Of a DNA stretch of 64,000 bases, positions 42,097-53,936 are shown piece after piece. Origin of the DNA: Codonopsis lanceolata (taxonomy: Eukaryota; Streptophyta; Magnoliopsida; Asterales; Campanulaceae); assembly GCA_013146195.2 (NCBI GenBank), contig CM028378.1, forward strand, positions 90,268,295-90,332,294, read 5' to 3'. The notes below the pieces were generated by a model. The model saw only the letters and a program-made list of their open reading frames with translations. It ran no database searches and was not told where the DNA came from. How positions within the stretch are numbered: position 1 is the first letter of the stretch; each line of letters begins with the position of its first letter. Position numbers and translations under genes: made by a program.

Positions 42097-43574
42097 GTGG
42101 TGTGTGTGAAGAAGGAATTGAACACAATGGAGAGAGAAAGCAGATTGATATGTAACTTACGTGAAGAAGACAAGACAAAGAACATAGGATGGATTTTGAA
42201 TCTTGATTCATGATTATATGCATCTCGATGTATAATTTGTGCATCGTGATACATAATTTTGAATCGCGATACATCCAATTTAAGCATCGTGATTCCAAAT
42301 TGATACATCATGATTAAAAATCGTGCATCGTCATTAACAATTTCAAACATGGGCTTATCATTCAATTCATCCTCCTTACTCGATTGATTTCGTAGTAACA
42401 TGTGAATGGGCACAAAAAGTATTGGAAACAGTTTATCGCATTTTCCCTTTTACTATATTTTCTTTTGAATACTGATTTTATGTTGATAGCGTTGGAGTTG
42501 CCTTGGTACCTCACTTTTTTAATGAAGAAATCATCGAAGTTCTTGCCAGTAAATTATATTTCTTCCGGCGTTATATAATTATATGAAGCTTTTGCTGAAT
42601 TCATTTTTCTACGATTCATACAAACATAATAGGCACTCAAATAGTTCTCCATGATGAAAAAAAGGATATGGTGAATGTTTGCAAGTCATGCGTCATGGAT
42701 CCGTCAATGTGGTTTTTCGAATACATCTTTTTGAAAAGAAGCTTAGTCCAAAAATACGAAGGTGAAGAAGAAAGTGAATTAATGGAAGAAGAAACGAAAT
42801 TAAGGAGGAAGGAGACAAAAAGAGACAATGTCGTGTTGGGTTGAACGCAGAAGCCAGAAGGCCAAGGAGCATGGGGCATTTTTAAGAAGAAATTAACGAA
42901 AGTGGTCTTATGCAGTTAAAAAGAGATATACTAAACATGTTAGAAATGTATCCAAAAGAACTGGGCACAAATTTATCCTTTTACAACTTCAAGTTCTAGA
43001 AATGCCCAACATTTTAGAGGTAAATAATTTTTTTTATTTTATTTACCCTGTGCAAAACGCTCGACTAGACAAGCCCTGAAAATTTGCTATAACATGGATT
43101 GCATTAACCCAACATTTTGTTACGAAAAGTTGAGAAATTTCTAGCACGGACCATGTGTCATTTCTATTGTGGTTTCATTTTGTTAATTACATGAACGAAC
43201 TCAACGGTCTCTTCTCTTGGAGAGATTTAGAGACTTTAACTTTTTAATTCCTTTAATCCCATTAGTTTCTCTCTCAAAATTTTATTTTAGTAATTAGAAA
43301 ATAAAAATTTGAACCTTAAAACCACCATACCAACCAAATTTTGGGGTTTTCAATTTATTTATTTTTTATTTTGTACACGTTTGAGGCTTGTAAAAAACCT
43401 TTTGTCCATAGATAATGTCATTCTGATAACAATAAAATAAAACACAAGGAATTAAGTGTAATATCGAGATAGACATGAAATTTGTACATTTAATTATTTG
43501 ATTTTGGGATATTAAATAATAGAAGATGCTAAACTTATTGATCTTCTAATTAAAGCATCAAGCATGGAGTCATA
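42093..43574. other. No gene seen; degenerate CATCGTGAT words at the left
   Basis: 42185-42335 contains several variants of GCATCGTGATACATAATTT. The rest is AT-rich with no coding signal recognised. Confidence 0.45.
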
Positions 43575-45571
43575 TTATTTGGGGGGCCAAATACCAGTTT
43601 CGAACCAGCTATGCGTTCCATCCGCGCGATAAAAAAACTCATCAAGCACTGGATCTTCAGGCATGTTTTGATAATAAGGGTAAGGCATGTTTTGATAATA
43701 AGGGATGTTTTGATAATAAGGCATGTTTTGATCAGCTGCAGCAGCTGTTGTTGGCACAAGTTCAACTTCTTGAGATTGAGATGATCCTTCAATTTCTCCT
43801 CCATTCTTACTTCCATCTGAGCTTCTTGATTCTTGGCACCCACCATTTTCACATGCATTCTTTTTGTTTTCTTCAAATTAAAATTAAACATTGTCATAAA
43901 ATTATGCTCACTCATGCTTTTACTTTACGATTATTTTAACTAGTTTTCTTAGCACGTGCGTTAAACACACGTTAACTGAATCATACATAAACAAAATAAG
44001 GAAGATCCGTTTATTAACAATTACATATAAGTATATCACTAATCATTATAGATTCTAAAAAAATTCCTTATACACAACATTTGGTATCTTATTAGTTGGT
44101 TTTTCATCTTCAACGCATATCAATATTTTCAAGAAATTTCTGAGAAGAAAATAAGTTAAAATCAAAATAACTAAATTATTTTTACCGTTAACTATTATTT
44201 TTGTTTTGTAAATTATTTTGATTTTAATAACTTCAATTATATTTTTTTGTTTTATTGACTTCGTAACTATTATTTTTGTTTTATTTTTAAGTATTACTTT
44301 TTTAAGGAATAAATTGTTCCGTGATTTTTTTATTATTATTTTGCTAACCTCAATTTAAATTGTTTTGTTTTATTGACTTTATAACTGCGTGCTATTTTTG
44401 TTCCATCAAATATTTTTATTTTACTAACATATTTTTTGTTTTACATAACTATTTTTAAGAATTTGTTTTAAACTTTTGTTCAGTAAATTATTTTTATAAT
44501 TTTACTAACCTCAATTTAAATTATTTTTGTTTTATTGACTCCGTAACTATTATTTTTGTTCCATCAAATATTTTTATTTAACTAATGTATTTTTGTTTTA
44601 CATAGCTATTTTTTATGAATTTGTTTTAAATTTTTTGTCCGTATTTTTTTACTATTTTAGTAGCCTCAGTTTAAATTATTTTTGTTTTTATTGACTATAA
44701 CTATTACTTTTGTTCCATCAAATATTTTTATTTTACTAACATATTTTTGTTTTAAATATATATTTTTAAGAATTTGTTTTAAACTTTTCTTCCATAAATT
44801 ATTTTTTTACTAACCTTCGCATTAAATTATTTTTGTTTTGTTGATTCTATAAATTTTATTTTTATAGTGGCTTGTTCCATAAATTATTTTGATTTTACTA
44901 ACCACTTATATTTTTGTTTTCTTAACTCCGAAATTATTATTTTTGTTTTAGTTACTATTTTTTATGTTTAAATATAATTAAAAGAGACGAGATGGTGGTG
45001 ATGAGAGAGAAAATAAAGAGAAGACGGGAGAGAAAAATTAAAGAGAAATATAACCAGAGAAGATAGGAGAGAGAAAGAGTAAAATGATAACTGAAAAAGT
45101 TAATAATCAAAAGTAAAAATTTGGAGAGAGAAATCTACTCTTGCCATTATATAGATATAGATTACTACTAATGAATATTTAAGTAGATAATCTTGGGATA
45201 ATTTAAAATAAGGGTTCATTCTCAATATTTTGTCTATATAATATTTGTATTAAATGTAAGTAAAAGAAAAAAAAGAAAAATTATATAAAATAGAATACTC
45301 TTTTAAAACTTGTAGGCTGTTTTGGAAATTAGAGTACTCAGTGTATGCATAAGTTTTAGAGTGATATATGACAGTTTACCTTCGGCTATCTTACACGACG
45401 AGCCCTCTCCTTCGTTTGATTTAACAGACTTCTCACCCTTTTCTTCTTTCTTTTGTTTACCTTTTCCTGAAAATTTTATATATGAAAGGTAAAATCAAAT
45501 ACTTTAACTTTAATAAGAAACAAACGCACAATAACTATTACTTTACTAGTCCAACAAATTAATTATCAAAA

Positions 45572-45646
<75 letters not shown>

Positions 45647-46209
45647 GTGTGTGTGTGTGTGTGTGTATACATCCTCCTTTCCAAAGAAATACTCTCAGTT
45701 TTAGTATATATTTTTTCCAATAAAATAGTATCCTTATTAAATGAGAATACTCCATTCATCCTCACTAATAAAAATTGTCTCTCATTTATGTGTAATTAAA
45801 ATAATGTGCAAATAAGTAAAATTATAATCTTTCAAAAGTTTGATTAATTACATATATGGGACTATCATTTTGGAACAAGGGAGCATATAGAGGCATTCAA
45901 ACGGGATAGACAATCCAAAACGAGAAAATAGAAAATTTGTAAGAGAATAAAATCTATTATTGACTAAACAAAGTACGTAAAAGACTTTTAGCACATGATA
46001 TGAATTAGTAATATATACTGTGAAGATTATCAAGAAAATTTGCGAAGAAATTGAGACTAAGGTTTGAATTATTGATACAGATCTACCTATTATTTGCTAC
46101 TCCAGAAAAAGGAAAAGAAACGAAGATACGAATAATAAATAAATAATAATAATAATAATAACAATAAATTACCGAACAATTTCGTGACAACATCTTTCTT
46201 GCACAAGCT
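43575..46209 (-). CDS. Unrecognised multi-exon gene with PYYQNM repeats (3' part)
   Basis: Three exons splice in one frame on the minus strand. An upstream exon ends at 46173 (TTCG|GTAAT), open back to about 46209. The next is 45466-45380 (TTTTCAG acceptor, GAAG|GTAAAC donor, 87 bp). The last is 43870-43575 (TTGAAG acceptor, stop TAA at 43575). The product has KKDVVTKLFGKGKQKKEEKG (Lys/Glu-rich linker), a Ser/Gly/Gln-rich stretch, an Ala run (TTAAAAD), the repeats PYYQNIPYYQNMPYPYYQNM and the end SWFETGIWPPK. The 5' end is unresolved because a TAG closes the frame just upstream. Not recognised; the Lys/Glu linker and Tyr/Pro repeats recall plant HMA/HIPP proteins, but there is no CxxC and no isoprenylation box. 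Could be a host gene or an old pseudogene. Confidence 0.45.
43940..45161 (-). mobile_element. Non-autonomous Helitron, 1222 bp
   Basis: On the minus strand it starts A|TCTATATCTATATAATGG at 45161. It ends with a GC-rich hairpin (ACGTGTG...CGCACGT, ~43960-43978) about ten bases before CTAG|T at 43940. TC start, hairpin, CTRR end and insertion between A and T are the Helitron signature. No Rep/helicase is present; the interior is AT-rich tandem repeats. It lies in the last intron of the gene at 43575-46209, which without it would be about 290 bp. Confidence 0.82.
44200..44960. repeat. AT-rich tandem repeats inside the Helitron
   Basis: About four diverged units of roughly 150-163 bp starting near 44346, 44509, 44662 and 44812. 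Each carries AACCTCAATTTAAATT, TTTTATTGACT, TGTTCCATCAAATATTTTTA and GAATTTGTTTTAAA-type words. Confidence 0.75.
45575..45669. repeat. (AT)n(GT)n compound microsatellite
   Basis: Some 30 AT units followed by about 10 GT units. It lies in the intron between the first two visible exons of the unrecognised gene. Confidence 0.97.
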
Positions 46210-46516
46210 CTAGCCACAAAATATTCCCAGTGAGAGCCGGTTTATATATACATGTAAATAATTTATTAGAATTTGTAATCTAATTAATTCGGGAATTATT
46301 TGAGAAATGAAGTTAATCATACATTGCACGCACGTGATCACTTCATATCTTCTTTATTAATAATAATAATTTATTTGATTTGATTTGATTAATGTTATTT
46401 TTCATTTAGTATTGAGATGGAGATACGATTTTGTGATTAGTATTGAGAGAGGGCAAGAGGAGTTGAGATATCAATGTCTTCTTGTACACGAGATCTCAAC
46501 TCAACATATATAATGA

Positions 46517-46574
<58 letters not shown>

Positions 46575-46767
46575 AAAATTAGTGATGAGTAATATGGTTG
46601 TACCACCTTACCCAACTTTTGATATTGTTGAATCTTCAAATCTCCACATCACTTGATTTGAAACTTTTCATTTTCTAGTCATTAGCTAAAAATAATAATT
46701 AATAATAGTTAATATGACACTGTGATATTAATCAGTTATTATTAATATCTTCTTTTGTTAATAATAT
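46210..46767. other. No gene seen; includes an (AT)n microsatellite
   Basis: (AT)n runs at about 46522-46571. TATATAAACCGG on the minus strand near 46240 could be a TATA box for the unrecognised gene. Otherwise AT-rich without signal. Confidence 0.4.
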
Positions 46768-47843
46768 TGGAAATCTTATATAGAAAGACTTTTACTACGA
46801 ACATTATTTCTTAACCAATGTGGGATAATATTATTATATTGAGATAGGATGAGTACTTTACTCTAATGACTTACTTCTGACATCATAGTAGAAACTTGCA
46901 TGATTTAAAATTTACTTAAAACCATTAAGTTAAAACAATCAGTTTAAATCATGATTTACAAAACTTTTAGGTTGTTTTACTTAGACTTTGTAGCAAGTCT
47001 AAATCTATCTACTGAAACCTTCAGCAGATAAATGCCCTCTATTGTTTATATATACAACATGTACCCTTTTGAACTTGGTTAAGCAGCCATCTTTAATTAA
47101 ATATTCCATCTGCTTAAGCTTAAGTCATCAGTAGCTAGCAATTGCTGATAATAGTGTTAGCGTCTACTTAAACATTTCAAGATTCCCTATATGCTGAACA
47201 CTATTTACTGTTGAAACGATTGACATTCACCCTCCTATATTAAATTAGTAGTTGGTCATCTTTTTCAAACAAAAGAGGTACTCACAGAAGACTTTTTCTT
47301 TGTTTGTCTTGTCAATAGAAGACTTTCGTGTATATTTTAAATGTTCTTCAATTATATTATATCCTAGCTAACCACCTTCTTTATTATTTCATACTAGGAA
47401 ATATTATTTGTCTCTAATCCTCTGCAAGATCTTTGTGCATTCAATGACAGATCTTCATCATCAAGTCTTCAAAAATTCAAGTTTCAATCTTGTTCTCTCA
47501 AACGGCTCCAAATTTGAAGACCTCTATAAAATGTATTGATATGATTCCTAGACACGTACTCGCGATGGAGGAATAAAAGCGAATGCAACACAGCAAACGA
47601 AGAACGTCAATGATGAAGATGGAAGATGACACTGTGACTTGATGAGTCGATCCAAATGTACTCCTCGATATAGATGACCTTGAAACAACGTTTGAGATGA
47701 TCACGACCCTTGGTATAATGAAGAACGCCACAATATAGATAAATATCCTATTGATAAGTTTGAATTTCGATTATTTAGCCTCTCACCAAATAATCACAAG
47801 TTCTAAAGAGAACAAGGAGGTTTTGAAAAACAATCAAAAACTA
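46768..47843. repeat. Duplicated block, copy 2, left part
   Basis: Matches 1479-2554, starting at the same TGGAAATC, with scattered substitutions. Interrupted at 47844 by LINE-4 and resumed at 53550. Confidence 0.88.
47829..47843. repeat. LINE-4 target-site duplication, left copy
   Basis: AACAATCAAAAACTA here, AACAATCAAAATCTA at 53550-53564: 15 bp with one mismatch. Block copy 1 has a single uninterrupted site (AACACTCAAAAACTA, near 2541). Confidence 0.9.
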
Positions 47844-47987
47844 TTTTTTTTTATGAAACAGGGGCGGCACCCTGCAGGATTTTATTAATAAAAAGGGGGA
47901 AATACAAACTTGAGGGGACAACCAGCCTTGCCCTTATAAACGGGAGGACAAAGGAACCTAACCTCGGGAAAGAAAAATTAATACAAG

Positions 47988-49172
47988 CTAAGTGATAAGA
48001 ACATGAGGATTGCCGGATTTATCCAAAGCAAGGAGACCCCGAATAGGAGATGGAAGCGAAATATTCGAGACAAATTGAACCGAACAGCCTTGATCACACC
48101 CATGGTTCGCCAGAGCATCCGCCACTGAGTTAGCTTCCCTGTAGCAATGATGAATGGAGAAGCCCAAATCTTGAATGATGGATTTAATGGATAGTAACAT
48201 ATAAGAGTAGATCCAAGGGAAGCTGCTGCCACCTTGAATGTAATCAATAATACCTTTAGAATCAATCTCAATCATGACCCGAGTCCACCCTTTGGTTTTG
48301 AGCCAGTTTAAACCCTGAAGTAATGCCTTACATTCAGCTTGAAAACTGTTGCAATGCCTGTAGAAATCAGCAAAAGCAAATAGAAGATTGCCAAAGCTAT
48401 CACGGATAATGCCACCTCCCGAGCTTGGGCCCGGATTACCTCTGCTCACCCCATCACAATTAAGCTTAAGAACATCAGGAGGAGGCTTGTTCCAGCTAAT
48501 CAAACGAATAACTTTGGTCAGATTACGACCCAACCTAGCAGCAAAAATTTGGTCCCAAGAATCCCCAGGATGCAAGCTGAGGCTCGCCGTTGTAATGGAA
48601 GCCGAAATAAGCGTCTTGATTCTATCCACCAAGATCCGAGGGGGGCTATGCGAGCCGTCATGAAGGCATGCATTTCTGTGCTTCCAAAGCACCCACAAAA
48701 TGATGGGAGGGGTGGTAGTAAACTGAAGGGACTTAGCTTTGGCCAGCCACCACGAAAAAGCAAGCTTGATTAATAGAATGGTCATTGAAACTGATGCCCC
48801 GAGCTCGATTAAATTCAGACCAGATATGTCGCGCAATAGGGCTGGAAAGAAAAACATGGGAGTATGATTCATAATTGCCCGCCGTGCAACAGGCACATCG
48901 AGAGGCAAGATGAACTCCCTTTCGCATAATGCTCTCATCAATGGGAAGCTTCTTCGACAAAAGATGCCACATAAAAATGATAATAAGTTTAGGAATGTGT
49001 TTATTCCAAATAAAATTAGCGGAAAGAATAACCGGCCATTTTTTCCGAGAAATATTCCATGTCGAAGATAGAGAGAATTTACCCCTGCTCGAAACGCTCC
49101 AAATAGCGGAATCAGGCTGATTAGAAATGAAAACACCATGCTTCGTAATAGAAGTAATAGCTTCCTGCCCAA
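47988..49172 (-). pseudogene. LINE-4 ORF2 C-terminus with RNase H
   Basis: Genuine coding in this frame starts about 48770 (FSWWLAKAKS); upstream residues are an out-of-frame copy of the RT end. RNase H: DVLKLNCDGVSRGNPG, AECKALLQGL, MIEIDSKGIID and EANSVADALANHGC give D-E-D-D. Ends in a short hydrophilic tail. Probably active if the upstream frame change were absent. Confidence 0.82.
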
Positions 49173-51285
49173 GCTCCGCTATAGCCTCCACCGATAAAAT
49201 AGAGGACGAGATAAAAGCATCTTTAACTTTGTTGATAGAACTAGCAGGAGGGCGTTGCAGGAACACATCGGGCAGCCAATTATCACACCAAGATGAACAG
49301 TCCCCACGACCAATGATCCACTTAATGTGACTATCTGCCTCTTCATGGATTGAGCAAATGTGCCGCCAAGTGGAAGATCCTTTATTTGACGTGTAAACTG
49401 GGTGCGACGAAGAGCAATATTTTGCCTTAATAAATTTACTCGAAATATTTTCTGTCGATCTGAATCTCCACCAAATTTGCATAGAAAAGGCTTTTATGAT
49501 GTCTTGAACAGCTCGGATACCAACCCCCCCTTCCGACGTGGGCCAACAACATTTTTCCCAAGCAATCCAATGCATTTTCTGCTTGCAATCAATGGAACCC
49601 CAAAAGAAATTAGCGAATATCTTGTGAATGTGTTTAATGACTGCTTTAGGCGGGTCCAAGACAGCAATTTGATATATAAGAACCGATTGGAGAACCGAAT
49701 TAATAAGAATCTCTCTACCCGCCTGCGATAGGAAAGCTCCCGTCCAAGAATTAATTTTGGCCTGCAACTTACAAATAAGATGATCAAATAGGCTTTTCTT
49801 TTTCCTACCTTCAAAGAGAGGGCAGCCTAAGTAAATAACCGGCAAAGGGCGACGGCTGAAGCCCACATGACGATGAATAGAAGCAATCCGAGATTCAGTA
49901 ATTTTTTCCGAAACCATGAAACAACTTTTTCCGGAGTTAATGGACTGGCCAGAACATTGCTCATAATCCTCCAAAAGCTTGTGATGTTTAGCCAAAGAAT
50001 GTTTGCTACCATTGCAGAAGATGACAATATCATCAGCGAAAGCCAAGTGCGAGATAATCGGGCAGCCACTGGAAGAAGAGAAGGCATAATGTTGGTGTTC
50101 TTGTTGAAGTTTATTGAGCCCTCGACTGAGGACTTCAGCCGCAATAATAAACAGGCTGGGCGAGAGCGGGTCACCCTGACGAAGACCCCGGGTAGAGTGG
50201 AAAAATCCCTCCGACATACCATTAACCATCACTGAGAAGTAGTTATTAGATATCACACGCCATATCATATCAATGAAAGTCTCTCCAAAACCGAACTTTC
50301 TAAGGACAGTCTTCAAGTAAAGCCAATCAATCCGGTCGAAAGCTTTTGCCATATCTAATTTAATAATCACGTTGGAGCCATTTACCCGCTTCTTGAGCTG
50401 GTGGGTCAATTCATGGGCAAGAAGAAGGTTATCCTGAATTAGCCGCCCTTTAGTGAAGGCACTCTGATTATCCGAAATAATGAGGGGCAGAATGCCAGCG
50501 AGTCGAGTGGCCAGAAGTTTGGTGAGAACTTTATTGCAAAAATTACACAGATTAATTGGCCGAAGGTCTTTAAATGTCTCTATCGGACTGGTTTTAGGGA
50601 TCAGAATGAGAAGAGTACTGGTCCATGATTTTGGCAACTCAAATCCTGCAAAGAACTCAGAAATAGCCAGAAAAAGATCATCAGCAATAATGTCCCAGCA
50701 TGTAGTATAAAAGATACCATTAAAACCATCTGGGTCGGCAGCTCCCTCACTGCTAAGAGAAAAAACAATATTCTTAATCTCTTCCATAGAAGGTGCGGGA
50801 GATAAAGATTCATTTTGCCCAGATGATACCAAAGAAGGAATAACCTTCAGCAACTCATCAGGAGTGCACGGGCAGGCTGTGAGTTGATCTCGAAAAAAAT
50901 TAATGACAGAAATTTTAATTTGAGACTCGTCCGAGATAACGTTTCCATGTATGTCTCTAATAGAATGAATGAACAATTTACTCCGGGTGTGTTTAACAAA
51001 AGAATGGAATAGCTTAGTATTTCCCTCGCCATCTTTTAGCCAACGCATAAAAGATTTTTGTCGCCAGAAATCTTCTTCCCTCTTTAATTTTTGCTTTAAT
51101 ATGGCTTGTGCTGAATGAAGGGCTGCCTGATTATCAGGCGAGTTATTAGTTGAATAAATAATCTCCATTTTTTGCACATCATCTTCCGCCTGTTTCACTG
51201 CTTGGAAAATGTTGCCAAAAACATTCTTATTCCAAACCTTTAGGGCACTTCTAACAGATTTAAGCTTGTTTGTAAATCGTACCAT
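48733..51285 (-). pseudogene. LINE-4 ORF2 reverse transcriptase
   Basis: 850 open codons. RT motifs: DPDGFNGIFYTTCWDIIADD, IIKLDMAKAFDRIDW, GLRQGDPLSPSLFIIAAEVL, the active-site LAFADDIVIFCNGS, and the region GREILINSVLQSVLIYQIAV. Then come the connection (KMHWIAWEKCCWPTSEGGVG, HIKWIIGRGDCSSWCDNWLP) and zf-RVT (RCACCTAGNYESYSHVFLSS). Near 48770 the frame slips and the zinc/RNase H part continues in the frame below. The RT itself is undamaged, longer than in LINE-2 and LINE-3. Confidence 0.87.
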
Positions 51286-52094
51286 AGGCCGCCACCATGT
51301 CGGTGTACCCAGGCAGCTTGAACAGTGTCAAGAAATGTGTGATGAGTGACCCAAGAATTTAGAAATTGAAAATGATAAGTTCTGTGAGCCGAAGATAAAT
51401 TGATGGAAAGAAGGAGGGGGGCATGATCCGAGCAAGTCCTACTTAAATGATCCACAGTTGTCGAGGCAAAAGTAGAAAGCCATGAAGAGTTGCATACCAC
51501 CCGATCTTATCGTTGGAAAATAGTGGCTTGTCCATCACGGTTATTACACCAGGTGTACTTATTTCCATTAAATCCAATGTCCGTTAAATCAGCCGCATTA
51601 CGGCATGCTTAAAACTCAAGAGCACCTTGCCTATCCCAACCATCTCCACCGATTTTTTCATGCAAATCCAGAATGATATTAAAATCCCCAAAGACAAGCC
51701 ACGGGATGTTGTTTAATTCCAGCCCCATATCAATCAATTCATTCCAAAGATTTTGACGTTCACTACTCGAACATTTAGCATGGACAGGGGTAATAAACAC
51801 CGGGGCAGCCCAAGACAAGTGCCGAAGACCGAGAGTGAATTGTTGTTCCGACTCACACCTTTCCTGACAAGTAAATGAAGACTAAGCCATGATCCAAATT
51901 GTGTTAGCAGAATTACCGAAAAAATAACGAAACTTTAACTTGCGAGCGAGAAAAGGAAGTTTAGACTTATCTTGCTTAGGTTCACAAATAGAGATGAAGG
52001 AAATTTTGTCAAGCTTAATCAATTGTTTCAACCGAGATATGGTGGTGTCATTTCCCACTCCTCGGAGATTCCAATATAACTGCTTAATCGTCAT
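51240..52094 (-). pseudogene. LINE-4 ORF2 endonuclease, broken by stops
   Basis: Starts MTIKQLYWNLRGVGNDTTIS at 52094. Open pieces 51882-52094, 51609-51818 (WLVFGDFNIILD) and 51240-51500 (SRTCSDHAPLLLSI with the SDH motif) are separated by stops near 51880, 51608 and 51508. Key motifs are still visible. Confidence 0.82.
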
Positions 52095-53474
52095 GGGAAG
52101 ATAGATTGGTGCTAGCAGAAGTGGACTTTGCAAGCTTTTTGGAGCGCGTGTTCATTCCTTTTCCAGCCATATCATTCTTTTTGGGAGGTTTCTTTTTAGT
52201 ATGAGACATTTCCAAGTTGAGGCCTTCAACATTGAGACGATCATTGCACTGATCCTCCTCTTGGAAGTCTTGTAAGGCAACAAACCGATTCGGGGATAAA
52301 ATAGTAGTCTCTTCCTCCATCCTAGTCTGCCCTTCGGAATTTTCCTCTTGGACATCAGAAACAATAGGGGCCGCAGCAAAATCTGTCCCAACATCAATTT
52401 CCTTAGGGTCGGAATTATTCCCTTGATCAGTGGGAGACGGCGGCTGCGATTTGTCAGCTTTTAGGATTATCCGGTCCTCTTTTTCCGAGACTCTGATCGT
52501 GGAACTTTTGTCTTGATCATTGGTGTCATCAGGCGAATTGTCTTGAGCAGTGGGGGATGGGGCTTGCATGCATTGTACCTGACCGGGATCGGTTTCCAGA
52601 TTAATCACTGGGGCTGGAACAACATGATCTTTATTCTGAGCTTCATCATTTGAATGCTTTTTAGGAGTCCACTAAGAAGAAGTGGGGGAGGGGCTCTAGG
52701 AAGAGGTGCCTCTATAGGCTTGGAAGGATTTTTTATTTTGCAATTTAGTTCCGAATGGCCTTATCGATAACAATGGGAGCAATAAAGAGGGGTATTCTCC
52801 GCTTCTATGTTCTGCCAGAAACTAGGATATGTATTCCCACAATCGACCCAGATTCTCTTGAGGATAGGTTTCGTTAAATCGATCTCTACACAAATCCTTG
52901 CTACACTAGGACGAGAGAGGTTTATTGTTGGCGAATCAAGCATGAGAGGGCGTCCAAACAGCGAAGCAATCGAGAATAATATGGTTTTGTGAAAGAGATG
53001 AATGGGTAATCCTGGGAGCGCAAACCACACTGGAACTACGGGACTTTCAATATCCGGACGAAAATCTGGCAACCACTTGAGAACGCGCATCGGAAAACGA
53101 CCAAGGTACCATTGATCTTTAATCCAAAGTCGTTGGTAGTCGTCCTCATGGTTAACCCGGATAAGAATATGTTTGGCATCGAGATGGCCTATGGTGAAGG
53201 AAGCCTTAAGACCAAACGTTTGGAAGAGCTTACGTATGGATTCCAAGGAAGGTCTACCATGTGAAAACTTACCTATTAAGGCATGGTTGAACGGCTGAGT
53301 TAAGGCATCAATGATATCAGATGAGAGTTTCAGGGATGGTTCCCCTTTATATGACGAGGGGGGGATAATGAACGAAGGAATGGGTGAAGGATCAGAAGTT
53401 AGGGCGGCAGCAAAGGTATTTGGAAGGGAAGGAGGGTCTGGAGGGGCTGGTGGAGGCGGGTCCGCCATGCACAA
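52084..53474 (-). pseudogene. LINE-4 ORF1, interrupted at the zinc knuckle
   Basis: The frame at 52761-53474 has a Pro-rich N-terminus and a DUF4283 region (FNHALIGKFSHGRPSLESIR, VVPVWFALPGLPIHLFHK, ARICVEIDLTKPI). It runs into CSHCYR and a TAA, then GHSELNC, so the stop falls inside the CX2CX4HX4C knuckle. The remainder, after another stop and frame change, is open at 52084-52608 (Ser/Asp/Glu-rich, ending in a basic KKKPPKKND and SASTNLSSHDD). ORF1 ends 10 bp past the ORF2 start at 52094, so the two overlap slightly. Confidence 0.85.
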
Positions 53475-53936
53475 ACCCTAGGACGAAAAATTGGAAAAAA
53501 AATCGCACCTCTAGTGTGTGAATTTGTGTGTGTTTCAAGAAAATCGTCTAACAATCAAAATCTATATTAATCAATAATCAACCAAAAGTTCTAAAATAAT
53601 AAGCCACAACCCTTATTTATATAGGTTGTGAATCCTAATCCTAAAATAAGAACAATGGTCTAAGCATTTGACCAAAATAGAATCAACTTAGGAAACTACT
53701 TAAAATCAACTTATGAAACTACTCAACTTACCTAATCTACAAATCCTTTTTTTTTTTTTTTTGTAAAGGCCTGATTTTCAAAGTTGCATTTTGACCCCCT
53801 AAAGTCTTCCTTTAGGCATTAAAAGCTTCCAAAGTCATTCTATGACATTAACGAACATTTCTCGAGTCTTTAAGTCATCATCCATCAAATCTAAGGCTTC
53901 ACAAAACATGTTTGAATCTGTATAGTAGCCATTGTA

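Larger units (their letters stand above)
47844..53549 (-). mobile_element. LINE-4: full-length L1-type retrotransposon, several lesions
   Basis: 5.7 kb on the minus strand with 15-bp target duplications. Order: short 5' UTR (53549-53475), ORF1 (53474-52084, one internal stop), ORF2 with endonuclease (52094-51240), RT (51285-48733) and zf-RVT/RNase H (49172-47988), then conserved 3' tail and poly-A. Sequence is clearly distinct from LINE-1/2 (FADD instead of YADD in RT). Inserted into the duplicated block after the duplication arose. Confidence 0.92.

Noticed and set aside
45546..45765. Frames with long Ile-Tyr and Thr-His runs
   Set aside because: Translation of the (AT)n(GT)n microsatellite.
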